A stretch of DNA of 64,000 nucleotides from Coriolopsis trogii (GCA_020543525.1 JAHYIO010000006.1:1969328-2033327), one strand, 5' to 3'. Counted from the first letter of the stretch, positions 1 to 11,984 are shown. Program-made: numbers and translations. The notes: generated by a model not told the origin, from the sequence alone.

Positions 1-514
1 GGACTCGCAGCAAGCGAACACTCATGCCGCACTCTCGCCAGCCTGCACTCTCATGTCAGATCAAACCTTGTAGGCAACTCCGTCACCTGGCCGTTGCGTC
101 GCCACCTGCAACACAGGTCGCTGCATCAACTGGAATGTCTCTTGCCCGTTCATCCATACTCTCGCGCACGCCGACGGGTTGGCGCAGCTCATCAGACGTC
201 CCAGCCGTTCCTCCTGCTGGCTTCCCCACGGCGTCATGACTCATATGGTAATCTACATCCTCGCATGTGTCCCTTGAATCCTGCTCGATCCCGATCGAGC
301 GCGGCCAGTGATGTGCTAACGGTGTTACATTTTTTTCGTGAGGGAGTAGTACTAACCTTTGCGCCATAACGTTCTCACCCCTCCCGTCCGTCACCGTCAT
401 GCAACGGCCACATGCACTAGGAGCGAAGCCGGAGGCCCCGGCCAGTGCAGCCAGGTGAGGACTATATAGCTATGGACAGAGGAGGGTCCTCGGTAGTGTT
501 CAGCACTGACTAGA
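1..514. promoter_or_regulatory. Left edge and upstream region of the dsRBD gene
   Basis: No gene is recognised here; the short reading frames lack similarity I know and lack splice logic. A TATA-like stretch (ACTATATAGC, 461-470) lies about 50 bases upstream of the ATG at 515, a plausible core promoter for the small gene that follows. Confidence 0.4.
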
Positions 515-940
515 ATGGCTGTCAACAACGGTACGTCTTCAATCCCTCACCTCCCTTTGTGGGCTTCCCGGCTCATCCATTTTGGTGACAGACACGGGAA
601 TGGTTGGGCTCAATAACTGTATGTTGAATGGGCCATCCCCCGACGCATGGTAGCTCACTTTTAGCATAGACCTTCAGAACATCGGCAAGGGGTCCGCACT
701 CAGCTGGGAGGACCATTTCACTGGCACGCGTCATGCCGGTGAATGGACGTCGGTGTGCAAGAGTGAGCTTTCTAGTCTGGTCTCTGGAGGCGCACACTGA
801 TTCGATTGTGATCAGTTGACGGCCAGGCTTATGGTACCGGCAAAGCAACTCAGAGGGATGTCGCCAGAGACGTGGCTGCGTCGGCCGCCTTGGGTGCCTA
901 CAAGGATGCCCTGGCCGCTCAGGCAGTTGCCAACGCCTAG
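515..940 (+). CDS. Small double-stranded RNA-binding-domain protein (86 aa, 4 exons)
   Basis: Exons are 515-530, 592-618, 670-762 and 816-940, all with GT-AG introns of 51-61 bases, and phases add up to 86 codons plus TAG. Almost the whole protein is one dsRBD: a first helix (LNNYLQ), a beta region with WEDHF and EWTSVCKIDGQ, then GTGKATQRDVARDVAASAAL, which matches the family's second-helix signature (G-x-G-x-S/A-K-K-x-A-K-x-x-A-A-x-x-A-L). Usual lysines of the KKxAK motif are partly replaced (K-A-T-Q-R), so RNA affinity could be weak. Family knowledge: dsRBDs bind A-form RNA in RNAi, editing or translation control. There is no catalytic domain, so it may be an RNA-silencing accessory or decoy protein (inference). 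Exon 3 could instead end earlier at 753, but only the chosen splice keeps the V-C-K-I-D-G strand. Confidence 0.8.
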
Positions 941-1241
941 TCGTCGCTCACCGGCCTAGTCTAGACGAGCTTCAGTTCTCACCGCCCCGTTCATCCACGT
1001 TCTTTGTTTGTCTCCACAGTGTCCGCCATGTTGTACCCATCGTCTTTTGGTCGTTGACGAAGAGCGTTTACTATCTCCGCAGCTCCGCAGAAGCAAATCA
1101 TGATTCAAATCCGTGTACAGTCATAAATATAGTTACTCCGTTCGCGATCATCCTCGCCCCCCTGCTCGCTGAAAGCGATCCGTGATCGCTCTTGCCTGAC
1201 ACCTGCTCACGCGCGTGCGCGCTGCTATCAAATGGGATAAG
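941..1241. other. Convergent intergenic gap
   Basis: Space between the 3' end of the dsRBD gene and the 3' end of the minus-strand B1 gene. I see nothing beyond probable 3' untranslated sequence. Confidence 0.4.
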
Positions 1242-1843
1242 CTAAATCCTGGAATATCCTTCGAACATGATGATCAAGGTCGGATATATTTTTACAGCCG
1301 TCTGCAACTTAGCCTCGAAGAACTGCAGTTGCATAAGTCACGGTTGATGACAATCTTTTGCAACACTCACAGTTTGTGTGTAGTCTTGTTTGATTGCGAT
1401 CTCCAGTTCTGCGTTGAGCCTGACGAGATCGTTCTTCAGCTATAAAGGGCGACATGAGATGTACGGTTAGTATACGTCCGAACATATGTTAGTGGGAAGA
1501 ACGCACGATATCCCAGAAGTGGGACACAACCTTCAAATTCGATACTACGCTTGTGACTTTGTTTGTAGTGTCGCAGAACGTCTGGGAGTAATCCTCGAGG
1601 AGTTCTTGTTGCTTCAACAATGCGTTGATCTGGCGTTTGCAGCGGCTGATATCCAATCCGGCCTCGTCTGCGCGAATTATATCGTCAAGAGTCAGATCTG
1701 CTGATGTGTTCGTGGTACTTACCCAGTCGTTTCTCCTCTCCGCGTAGAGCATTGATTATCTCTGTTACGACGTTCAAAGCCGCTGACTGAGTCAGACTGT
1801 TAGTATACGCCGTAGGTACGTGGCTGACGACGCACTATTGCAG

Positions 1844-3323
1844 CATCAGGAAAAACCTGAAATCCTAATAAGATATAATTTAGAGAGGTCGGCCAATAAT
1901 CCGAATAATACCTGATAATGTCTGCTATCTCTGCCCCGGGTGTATGTTCGAGCTATGAAGGTGTTCGCTGCCGTCGCTAAGGTCACATCCGTACATCCGG
2001 CACGAGAATTTGTGTCATAGTAGGTAGACTCGACATGAACTGACTGAATCAAGTAGCGACCGTGGCAAGCGCTCATGATTGCCAGATCCGTCAAGTGCTA
2101 CGGGACCTGCCCTAAACACATCCGGCGTTCTCCGAAGATCGTTCGGGTGCCCTCCAGTGTTGAACTTCGCGGCTCTGACCACCACCGCGCTTCCTTTCCT
2201 CCTGCTGTCTCGTTTTGGGGCTATCTGGGCTCAGTTTCTGGACTTGGGCTCGCTTCAGGCTCTTGAACTACGTCTGTGGCTTGCTCACTATCTAAACTGC
2301 CTCGACTGTGATCTGACTGGGACACCTACTGATGTCGGTCGGTCGAACGTGCAAATGTGAAGTTCCGGGTGGCGGTCATGGGAGCCGAGGAAGTTGGAGG
2401 GGCTGTCCTGGTACATTGCGTGGTGTCCAATTCCTTTCTCGGTCAGTCTCTGGTAGGGTCTCTGGTAGGGCGGCGGTATGTGCAAGGGTACCACACACAA
2501 GCATACAGGTGGCCGTGTTCATCGGGTGAGGTGCCAGGCCCATTCAATGTACGTATCGCTTCATCACTGATTCACTCTTCCTCATTGTGACGTTTAGTCG
2601 TGGACGCCCCGAAGCTGAACTGCGGCAAGTGTGAAGCCAATCCTCGAAAGCAGGTAGCAGTCTGTTCAAGCTTCGGGTCATATCGGCCACTGACGTGTGT
2701 CTGTTTGTAGTGATAGACCGACGGAGAAGGGACACCTGATACTCACGACCGATAAGACTGGAAATGTGTGGGAGCGGTGATGGTTCGTACTGAGACGGTG
2801 CGTGTATGACATGGACATGGAACGTTGTGAACACGCTAATGAGATTTGACCTTCTACAGACCGTACCTGCATGTAGCACACTCGAACCAGGTCGAGGACA
2901 TGATGTGTTCAGCCTGAAAAGCGTCAACGTCAAGGGCTACATTGTACTAACTCAGCTGGAGGCACTTCCTCCGATGTCCGTCAATGCTTGATGGTATTGG
3001 ATATGCGTTCACGTTTCTTCTTTCTCTACGAGGGGTTGGGCCGACACTTTTGTCTTTATCTCGTTGTAGCACATGCGCTTGTACTGTTAGTAGGTACTCG
3101 CAATATCAATGTGTTTTTGCCGTTCATGTGCTGCAACTGAGTGCGTGAGTGCGTGATAATCTGGACCTAAATAATGGAATGTGGCAGCACTTGTACAACT
3201 AATGGTTCTCTAATCGCGCTTGTTATTTGGGGACCTAGCGAATTAGACTAATGAACTAATGGTCCGTATTAGTGATAATTAGAGATCATTACACCTAAAT
3301 AGAGTTTTGGGTTTTCCCTGATG
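1844..3323 (+). mobile_element. E1: 1.48-kb TIR element in exon 6 of B1
   Basis: The left end reads CATCAGGAAAAACC and the right end is its inverted counterpart (GGTTTTCCCTGATG, 3310-3323). It is flanked by AG at 1842-1843 and 3324-3325, a 2-bp target duplication confirmed by comparison with uninterrupted B2. No transposase is seen, so it is non-autonomous. Inside, on the + strand, are exon-like pieces bounded by splice sites: around 2600-2653 (LNCGKCEANPRK), 2707-2770 (GHLILTTDKTGNVWE) and 2861-2991 (ending LPPMSVNA stop). I do not recognise the source gene; frames do not join cleanly, so this may be captured host sequence. Confidence 0.75.
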
Positions 3324-3657
3324 AGGACCAATAGCCATGGGAGACATGGTCAAGATTGCGAATACAGCCTGCCCCGCCGCCATAGCAAGCTGGACCAAAA
3401 TGGGGATCGCCTGTTCCCACTTGTCGATGGGCTGCCAGCCGATGACGAGATGTGTGAGATATCCGTCTCCGTCGAAGGGACACAATTGCTCACCTGGTCC
3501 TGCACCCTGTTGACGATATCATGAGTCCGTTGCATGAGCAAGAGCAAAGTACTTACCGTTGCAACTCGTCTTCGAGAAAGGAAAGATGCCTCCGAGTCTG
3601 CTCCAGCTCGTTTGGGATCTGTTTGAGGCGGCCAAAGTCCTGATCGATGTCCTCCTT

Positions 3658-5424
3658 CATCAGGGAAAGTCCCCCTTGCTAATTTGCGTTAATAGACGTT
3701 AATAAGCGCTTATAGTCGTGTTTTCCGACTTAACGCTAATGAGCTTACCCCTTTGCTAATTTACTCATTTAAACCAAGTACTTTCACTGTATTAACCCAT
3801 GTTAGACGGTCGTATACGTACTCTCAACTTAGACTAGGATCATAGTTGATACTAAAAAATCTTATATATAGGCAGCGTACAATACGACATGATTATGGAC
3901 ATATACAGGGGTGCATGAAGGACGACCAAATGGGATACCTTTTTTACCTCCGCGTGCTGACCACGGTTCGAGTAAGATGTACGACAAGCCGGGTGCCGAT
4001 GGGATTACAGAGGCGATGCTCAAGGGTCTAGACGGACTCCTTGGAGAGGAGGTGCTTGCCGGTGTCTTCACTGCTCACAGTTGTGCGTGATCAGGAGAAC
4101 AGAGTCGGAATTGTAGCTGAACAAGAACCAAGTATATACGCACTCACCAAGGTTTGAACCAGAGTCTCAAGAGATCAAGACTATAACTGGCGACGGCATA
4201 CAACTGTGAGGAGATAGATGTGAGTCCCATGAATGCTCAGAAGGACAACCCACTTACCCTCTGAGCACTGACCTTCTGGTCGTGACGCCTACTGATACCC
4301 TGCGGGTGGGACAGGACTAGATGAATACATTGCAGACGCTGATGACATAGTAGGACTCACTTATGATACATGCAGAGTGGTGTCTGTTGCGAACGCAGAA
4401 TGGAATGGGAGTTGAGGACACTCAGACAGCTTGACAGCAGAGCACATAGCCAGGGCGAGGACAGTGCCAGCACAGTTTCGAGGATGTGGATGAAGTTCAA
4501 AAGCGGACAACGGGAGGAGTGGGAGGGACGCGTCATCACTGTTGCGGAGTTTGAATTACTCGGATGTTGCTGTCAGGTGCCGTGCCAGTGCCACAATCTT
4601 CGACTGACCACCACCAAATACTGTAGCTCGCTTTCCTCGACGTTCCCTGGGGCTTCGACCTGCTCGGCATCAAGCACTGAGTCTCGATTCGCAAGTCCGG
4701 TGCCCGGGTGGTCAAGCTGGACAAGCCACTCCTCGTGGTCATGGCCCCCGGTCAGTGTCTTTTTGACCCGTCAAGAGCCGATCCACCCACCGCATGCCAC
4801 CTCGACCTTCCGCTCCGCTCGGCCCAATCTCAGTCAAGGGCACAGCCGTCTTGTGGAAGGACACCAACCCGGACAGCCTCAACGACGTTCTTCGACTGCA
4901 GTGGGAAGGTACATGCAAGCATGGTATGTCGGTGCATCGCCCACCTTCGCGCTTACCCTGAAGTTAGTCTGGAGACTAACACATGAGGCCCCTCTTAACT
5001 CCCACATGGATGACAATACCTCGTGCCATTCACCGTGTATGATTCTTCCCGTGCCATGTTCGCACTAACTCGCCCACACCCGTAGTTCTACAATTTGCAA
5101 CGGTTTGAAGTCCCGGCAGGTGAGCAGTCGGTGGTGTGCACCATTCAGTGGCCGAGTGGTAACACACACTTTGACATCGTGTTGAAAACTATGTCTAGCA
5201 ATATGTGATGTATCATATACACGTCTTCGTTCCAAGCACTACAAATACACGCTGACCTGACCAAGACGAGCCTCAGTCTTTCTGAGATTTACTGTCGATT
5301 TTCCATGTTTTCGGGAGTGAGCAGGCTAGAGTTGCAAAATAGCGAGCGGCGAGCGGATGAATCTGGAATATTCCCCAAGTAGCGTTAAATTGGCGCTAAT
5401 TTGCAGGGGGGAGTTTTCCTGATG
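3658..5424 (+). mobile_element. E2: 1.77-kb TIR element in exon 4 of B1
   Basis: Ends are CATCAGGGAAAGTCCCCC (left) and the inverted CATCAGGAAAACTCCCCCC (right), flanked by TT at 3656-3657 and 5425-5426 as a 2-bp target duplication. Subterminal GCTAAT/TTAAC motifs recur near both ends. No transposase reading frame is visible. Exon-like + strand pieces include 3915-4088 (DGITEAMLKGLDGLLGEE), 4620-4750 (LDVPWGFDLLGIK, interrupted by a stop, then SGARVVKLDKPLLVVMAPG), 4828-4912 (TAVLWKDTNPDSLNDVLRL) and 5085-5208 (FEVPAGEQSVVCTIQWPSG). Source unknown. It shares end sequence with E1 and so belongs to the same family. Confidence 0.75.
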
Positions 5425-6083
5425 TTAAACCGTTCAATCTTTTTCGCAAGCTTCATGAACCCCTCCGCCGCCCTGTTTGCGTTCTTTCGCTTTTTGTGAA
5501 GCTCCTGTGCAAGAAAACCAATAAGAACTGAACCGTCGCGCGGTATTGCAGAGGTATCATACCTTCCAAAAACTATTAAGCTCAACTCGTAAGTCTTTCA
5601 AGCCATCTCTGGTCGGTTGAGCTCCATTCAAGAGCATATAGTAGTCTGCGACGGAAGTCAGTGTCGGGAAGAGAGAACACGGGTAGAAATAGCTGACTTC
5701 GGAGAAGGACGGCAGCATGCACGGCATCCTCTCGGCTGGACCTGAACAGCTCCTCGAATTTCTGAATGAAGTCATCAGCCAGGAGCACGAACACTGAAAA
5801 TAGATTGTACCTCAATGTAAGCATTCCATCGTTTCAAATATTGGCGGGGGCTTGTGCGGAGGTTGATATTGACTCTCATGATTGTAACGAGGTCGCTTTT
5901 GACTTTATCGAAGAGGTCTTTGATGACACGGACGCTCTCAACAGCCTCAGAAACGTCCTTGATTGCCTGTTCCTGTACTCCCGGAAGGGTGAAGATATCT
6001 CCATATTGCTTGATAGCCGGGCCGGACATTGAGCTCATGTCCGACCATGAGAGTTCCAAATTGAGGTTGATGTTCGTAGGCAT

Positions 6084-6504
6084 CGCCGGTGCCGGACGTG
6101 TTCGAGTGAACATATTGAAGGCTGAGGCTTTGACTCAGAATCTGGCAGAAGACTTGGGTGGATTTCTGTCAGCCCTTTCCACGGTCAGCGTTATATATTG
6201 TGGCGTCATGAATCACAAGATTAGGGTTTGGGTTTGGATGCGGGTGGACCACACTACTGGCTGGCTCAAGGTGGTTCACAAAATGGAGACATCCATGAGG
6301 ACGCAGGCGTACTGATCGACGGCCGGGTCTTCGCATTCATATTGCAACACGCGTTTGCGTTGCTCTCAGCTGCGTTGACACGTGGGCTGAGCTTGCTCGG
6401 TTGAACGCCTATAAAGCCCGAGGCTGTCGTCCATATATACCCACTGGGGTGGACAGTGGGGCCGCATCATTCGCAGTTTGCACACTATCTCGCATCTCTA
6501 CACG
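6084..6504. promoter_or_regulatory. Two-way promoter between B1 and A1
   Basis: About 420 bases separate the two ATGs. TATAAAG at 6410-6416 lies about 90 bases upstream of A1. TTATATATTG at 6191-6200 lies about 110 bases upstream of the B1 start at 6083. The same double-TATA layout recurs before the other two pairs. Confidence 0.55.
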
Positions 6505-7902
6505 ATGACCTCTCTGAACCCTTTGAACACACTTCCGGAAGCTAGCAAAGCGTTAGATATGCTCGGAAACTCTGTATGTGACCTCCACCAGGTCTTTTCA
6601 AGCAACGCCTCCATCCTCCGCCAATTTGATCAGTCAGAGAATACCCACTTCTCCAAGGTGTGGTCGAAGAACATCGAAGTAAGACTCCGGGATTGGCCAA
6701 GGCTTCCTGTCGCTGACTAGATCAAAGAGATACGAGCGGGTAATCAACCAGTCAAACACTGCTTCTATTGAGCTCTCGGTGAACCTGAATAGTACGTGCT
6801 ACGCTTAACTTCGCTGACCAAACTAACACCACTGTAGCATATGCTACATTAATCAAGAAGAAACCGACTGACCTGCCGTCTGGAACCGAGGATTTGACTC
6901 GCGAAGTTGCGAGTTTGCAAAAGGTGAAAACAATGTTTTGCCCATATTCTCCCTGCTTACTGGCGGACATGACTGCAGAGATTGAGCAGCAAGACGTTCA
7001 ATCCCTCGCAAAACTTGACAGCATTGCAGAAGTCGTTTCACAGCCTGGGCGAGAAGCTGTCTGCCAGGGCAACAAAGCGTGAGGCTGTACGTCGTCGTCA
7101 GTTTGACGCGGCTTCGAAGAACGAAGCTCTAACCCCTGCCAATACAAGGTACGTACTGTGTACCTCTTCTGACACAGTCGTATTGATGCGTGGCCAACTT
7201 TAGATCTGGTGCAAGTCCGAAGGTAAGACAAAGTGCTGTAAACCCTTCTGCCCTGAATCTGACTGCACGGATGGCGCAGAACGGGAAGAACAACCAGCAG
7301 GATAAGCCGAGGATGTCGTTCTTTGCCAGATTGCTAGGTTGCTTCCGAGGGAACGGAGACGGTCCCGACGCAAGGCCCAGAAGTATCAAGACCACAACTA
7401 CTGGTATGTAGGCAGCACTTCAGAAACGCTAGCACACGAGCGAGAATTTTTTGCAGCGCTGAGACCGACTACTGAGGCTCTCACAAAGCCACAAGCAACA
7501 AAAGACATAGAAGAGCCGACAGCAGTCGATTGCCAGACCCTGATCCGTGGAATTCAGACTATTGAATCAATGCTTGGGATCCAGATCGACCTCTTCAAGA
7601 AAGTCTTTCAGGTTCATGACGAGGTACGTGCAGTCCGGCATGAGCTATGATCGCTATACCTGTTGTTCATACGCAGTGCCACAGCTCAGGGCAGTTTTGG
7701 CGGCATTGTCGGCGTCTCTGAAGAGCAGAGATGCCAAGGTCGCGGTAAGCATATTCCTCTCTTATACGCCACTATTTTACTCACCTTCCTGCAGAACAAG
7801 CAGGCATCTACCACGAATGGTAGCGAGGCAACTCACCCGGTTGAAATATGGCAGCAAGTTGGAGAGGCATTCGAGCGCTATGCAAAGCGGATGAAGTACT
7901 AG
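6505..7902 (+). CDS. A1: A-family helical protein (about 318 aa, 9 exons)
   Basis: Exons: 6505-6678, 6728-6791, 6838-6923, 6994-7148, 7204-7222 (19-nt microexon), 7280-7403, 7457-7623, 7685-7744, 7795-7902 (stop TAG). Lengths and phases match A2 exon for exon, which fixes acceptors that look ambiguous alone. No signal peptide is seen. The predicted product is mostly helical: an N-terminal helix (MLGNSVCDLHQVF), a charged helix ending AKRxE-like in exon 4, a short aromatic/hydrophobic patch in exon 6 (SFFARLLGCF), a heptad-rich helix in exon 7, and a conserved end (ERYAKRMKY). I recognise no named domain. It is paired head to head with B1, whose coding sequence is interrupted. Partner-dependent function, possibly a two-component membrane-active system, is inference. 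Confidence 0.8.
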
Positions 7903-9668
7903 AGTTCTGATATGATTCGTCCGATCGGGTGGCACCGTGTGCATCTACCTGGTGAACTGTGGTCAGATATCTATAGTCGGTTGCAGGACATTTCTGTGCT
8001 TTAATAGACCCAAGCCTGCGAGTGACTTAGCTTTCGTTTCTCGCAGTGATCGTTGTGGGTATACTTCTCAATACTGCTTTGAATATTGAGTCTGCTGAAA
8101 TTCCATTTAACCCCAATTATATGAACACGCCATCATGATGCTATAGTACCATCATCCCGAAGCTGTATGATGTACTTCATCCGGCCGTCACTTGGAAGCA
8201 CGAGTATTGTGAATGGATACAAAGTGCAGTCCTAGAATAATCCCTTTGGCGCCATAGGATATGAGTGAGCCTCCCGAAGATCAATGCAGTGGCCGAGCTC
8301 TGCTGGACTCGGACCAGTACAGTAGCTGGAGTAGTGCAGTAACAGGATCGTAGGCAATACTAACCAAAAAGTACGCAACACGCAGCTCTGCCGCAAGGAA
8401 ATGGTGAGTTTGTACACCATGCATGTTCACCGCGATTCTGTCTACCTATCTACTTGCACGAGGTTTTGATCGGGTTTTTTGAAGCCCGTACTTCATGAAA
8501 TTGTAATAACAGCGAGTCTGTCATCGAGCATCTTCGGTAGGATGGATGCATCTCAGGACGGTAGTGTCCGTCAACAGGAATGCATCTGAAGTCCCATGGA
8601 TGTCGGTAATGTTCATTTTCCATATCCATATAGGATTTCGATACAATGACTTTTCGTTGACCTCATCCGCGCTAGGAGCGCTAGCCCCGGCGTCCGACAG
8701 AGGCAGCGGGAGCGTGCGGCCGCGGCCGCGACGACGACGAAAACGACAGTGAGCCCGCCGGAGAGCATGAATACAAACACAGGTTTGGAAAAATTGTTGC
8801 ACCTGCCAGTGCGGATATGAAACCTGAAAGCATGGCGCGACAGCGGATGTGAGACATGGCCCGACGTCGATTACTATGGGTGGCCAACAATGTCCACTCA
8901 GGATACTCCCAGTAGTTCCCTACTAGCGAGTCTTTGGGGTCGCTCCGCCTCAGCGTGGTGGATGGCGAGGTGGGCGCGGCGGTCCGGCATCCGAAGCCGG
9001 ATGCATCCTGCCTGACGGACGCTACCGTATGGGATGCACCCATCCTATTACTCCATATCTACAGATGACTGTACGAGAAAGTCGGCAGAGAGAGTCGTGG
9101 TGGTCAAGTGGGAGCTGAGAGCATGGTGGGCGAGACAGTGCAGGCTGACTAGGCGCAAAACGTCCCACGGAATTGGCTCACACAGCACGAGACCCCTTCT
9201 GGGTGCTTGATGCTAGCATGCCCAGTTATTATTTTAAAACGATTACTTATTCGAATCGTTACCACTTCATAAGATCAGAAGAATTTCAGTTGACCATGGA
9301 CGCGCGCGCTCACAGTGAGTTCAAGTGGACTACTACCTTACTTCAAGCAAGCCTCATACACCTCGATTCTGGTGGGCCACTCTAACTCACCGCAGAAGCA
9401 TGGGCGAATTTACTTTTGCCATGGGTTAGCATGCACAGTGAACTAACACACGGTCTTAGCAATCGGAGCCTCACGGTCGCCTTGCAGTTGTTGTCCACCT
9501 CGAGGTCATACCTCGGGTGTGCTTCTACGCATCGCGTGCACACTCATTTGCCATATGGTTTGGTGGCATATATATGAGGCAACATGATCGGCCAAATTGA
9601 AGTCAGCCCCAATACCCACCTACCCCTTTTCTCTCTCCGTGACTGTCTAGCTGCCTCCCAAGCCCCCG
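7903..9668. other. Intergenic region with one doubtful minus-strand frame
   Basis: No supported gene. On the minus strand, about 9043-8560 has a frame leading into a hydrophobic run (GLTVVFVVVAAAA, about 8768-8730) next to a GC-rich CGACGACGA tract, which could be a remnant of a single-pass membrane protein; splicing is unclear. A TATA box (CATATATATGAGG, 9568-9580) lies about 95 bases upstream of B4. Confidence 0.3.
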
Positions 9669-11272
9669 ATGCAGGAGGCACCTATCACTCAGCCATCACC
9701 CCTTTTAGAGGAGAAAAGCGTCCTCGCCAGACTCCATACAGAAGCCGTTGAGGAATTTGTGCCTCGCTCAACCGAAACGGCAGTCGATGATGTCAGGAAC
9801 ATGGGTGAGAGCGTCCGATACATTCGGACTCTCTTTGCGGAGGTCAAGTACGACTTGGATGCCTTGCAACCAACCCCGATCTACCTCCGCGCAAAGATTG
9901 CTGCGTATAAATACCGTTGGAATGTCTACACACAGGTACGAATTTACCATAGTATGAACTACTATCATTGTATGCAAACCTTACATGATCTGGTCGCAGA
10001 AATTCGAGAAGCTCTTGAGACTTAGCCGTGAAGATGCTATGGATGCGTCGATCCTCTTGAACAGTGGGTCCTACCAATCACATGTCTGAGCGAGGTATCT
10101 CATTTTTCACAGACTACACTTTCATACTGGCAAAGAGAGTGACATCGGAAGATACTCTGCGAGATATGAGGACCGAGCTCTGCAACTTTTGTGCAAGGTG
10201 CGACTAATAGTTGTAACTGTTGACGAGATGCTAATCTGATTGGCCTCATATAGTCCTTGAATGTGAAGCACGGGAGCAGCAAAAGATTTTCTAACGACTT
10301 CAGACGTCTCACAAGAAGGATAGAGGAATTTAATCGCGATATCACCACAACTTCTGCAGGGGTCCCCCGACTCAGAGAATTTGCAGATGTTCAAACGAAG
10401 CTTTCCGCTCTACAGAGTCATCTACAAGTGTACGTTCCCTATCCTTCGTACCATGTGTTATGGGATTTAACAGAGGTTCTTAGAGCCAATGAGGAGGTGA
10501 GACACCGTCACTATACTGCTCGTAGTCTATGATATCAATCATACACCATTCAGGACCACGATCCCGTGATCTCGTCAATTGCTGAATTGACTGTTGGAGC
10601 GGGCCAGGCCACACTCGCAATTTTGACGATGTCTCCAGGGCTTAACCAAACGGTAATAGTATGCGTTTTCGCATATAATTTTCTGACCATATGTCCGAGT
10701 CGCTTCAGACAGGAATTGCGCATGCCGTCAATAATGCAGTCCAGGTTCTGCACCAAAGGAAGCAACAACTTGGTGAGGAAGCATTACCGTCTTCCCTCAT
10801 TTTCGCTGCTCACTATACAACTCAATTCAGAGGATCAGGACGATGTTGGGGCCCTCGAATGTGACCGCCAAATCGAAAGGTTTACCGAGCACCAGCGCAT
10901 TCTAGCTAGGCGCATAGAAGCGTTCACTAGTGCTGACACAAGAATCTCTGATGTGGTGGAAAATATGAAGGTTGTCGCGAAATTCTGGGAGGATGTAGGT
11001 ACTCAATGACGTTGCTGCCACCCCACAACTGACTATCGATCTCGTTCTTTTAGCTGAGACTTGATGTGTACAAACTAAGTCGCGAGCTCACATTAGCGGT
11101 CTTTCAGGACTACACGGCATCGGTACGTCCACCAGACGCGTGCGGCTGTGTGGGGTCTGACTATCGGAATGGATGCTAGTACTTCTCAGACAAGATGAAT
11201 GCTTCTCTGAAGACCTATTCAATCCTTTGCGTACTGTACGAAGAGTACGCCAGGAATCGCCACTTGATGTAG
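9669..11272 (+). CDS. B4: solo B-family helical protein (about 357 aa, 10 exons)
   Basis: Exons: 9669-9935, 10000-10063, 10113-10197, 10280-10427, 10476-10496 (21 nt), 10554-10652, 10709-10772, 10831-10994, 11054-11122, 11180-11272 (stop TAG). Total 1074 bases, in frame throughout. Shared with the other B genes: the R-W motif at the end of exon 1, REDAM after it, a hydrophobic stretch in exon 6 (GAGQATLAILTMSP), a long coiled-coil exon 8 ending KFWEDV, then LRLDVYKL. It differs by a weakly conserved N terminus, a longer microexon and no adjacent A gene on its left flank in divergent orientation; A1 lies 1.8 kb upstream on the same strand. It could still work with A1, B1's orphaned partner (inference). 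Confidence 0.8.
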
Positions 11273-11984
11273 CTCAGCCCTGGGATCGAACTCATTGTAT
11301 TCGCATGCTTTGACAAGGCAGCGGGCTGGAGGGCATTCATATTCAGAGCCGTTTACTTAGCATCATAGTAATATTATATAAAATAATAGGCTCATATTGC
11401 GTCGCTTTGCCTTAAAGTAGAGCTGCGTGCGATCAGAGCCCCTTCAGATGCCAAAGTCTAGCAGAAAGGCGCGAAGCGGCGGAGCATGTCTAGGTATGCG
11501 CCGACTGCAGAGATGTTTGCCCGGCCTGTATTCGGTGCTATTGGGCATTCATCAATCATCCTACAGTCACTTCAACCAGCACATTAGTTGCCCATCACCC
11601 CAGCTAAAGCGTCGCCTGGGTGGCTGAGAGCTATAACAAGTGTCAGAGATTGCCTGGGTATATATTTTCGCCAACTAACTCCGACCTTATTTTCTCCATT
11701 CTTATACTCGCAAGTATTACTCTCCTCGTATTTGCGACAGTATTCTATGAATGCAGTATTTGTGCATAGGCAATATCACTGTTGGGCGCGTCACTGTGAG
11801 CAACATGAGATTGCTGCGACATGAGTTGTGACGCGGTGCAGCAACCCGTGCCCCAAAAATTCTGCATATTATCGCTTTGTGCGCAGCTGAGAGCTTGCAC
11901 AAATGCTGTAGAATGGTGTGACGAGTCATGTGGGATGTGAAGGAGGTGCAGCGGTATGCGGGCAGCGGTGGGAGGGTATATTCA
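11273..11984. other. Intergenic, nothing recognised
   Basis: AT-richer spacer after B4 (for example 11365-11400), then mixed sequence. No coding exon or repeat recognised. Confidence 0.3.

Larger units (their letters stand above)
1242..6083 (-). pseudogene. B1: B-family helical protein gene split by two transposons
   Basis: Ten exons read leftward: 6083-5811, 5761-5698, 5645-5563, 5504-5425 continued at 3655-3557, 3506-3494 (13-nt microexon), 3431-3326 continued at 1843-1836, 1786-1723, 1700-1507, 1439-1371, 1322-1242 (stop TAG). Exons 4 and 6 are each interrupted by an element with CATCAGG inverted ends (E2, E1). Disregarding each element and one dinucleotide copy, exon lengths are 179 and 114, exactly those of the B3 and B2 paralogs, and no stop or other frameshift is seen (about 377 codons). 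Family marks are a K-R-W motif after exon 1's helix, LAMAAGQ..AILTMSPM in the hydrophobic stretch, SHFWD and the D-L-V-R-L segment near the C terminus. An upstream in-frame ATG at 6113 is possible; 6083 is chosen by paralogy. The gene is divergent from A1. As it stands it should not give a full protein unless the elements excise. Confidence 0.75.

Noticed and set aside
1242..1786. A separate truncated B gene left of B1
   Set aside because: Its exons 6 (end) to 10 complete B1 exactly once E1 is recognised, so it is the 3' part of B1.
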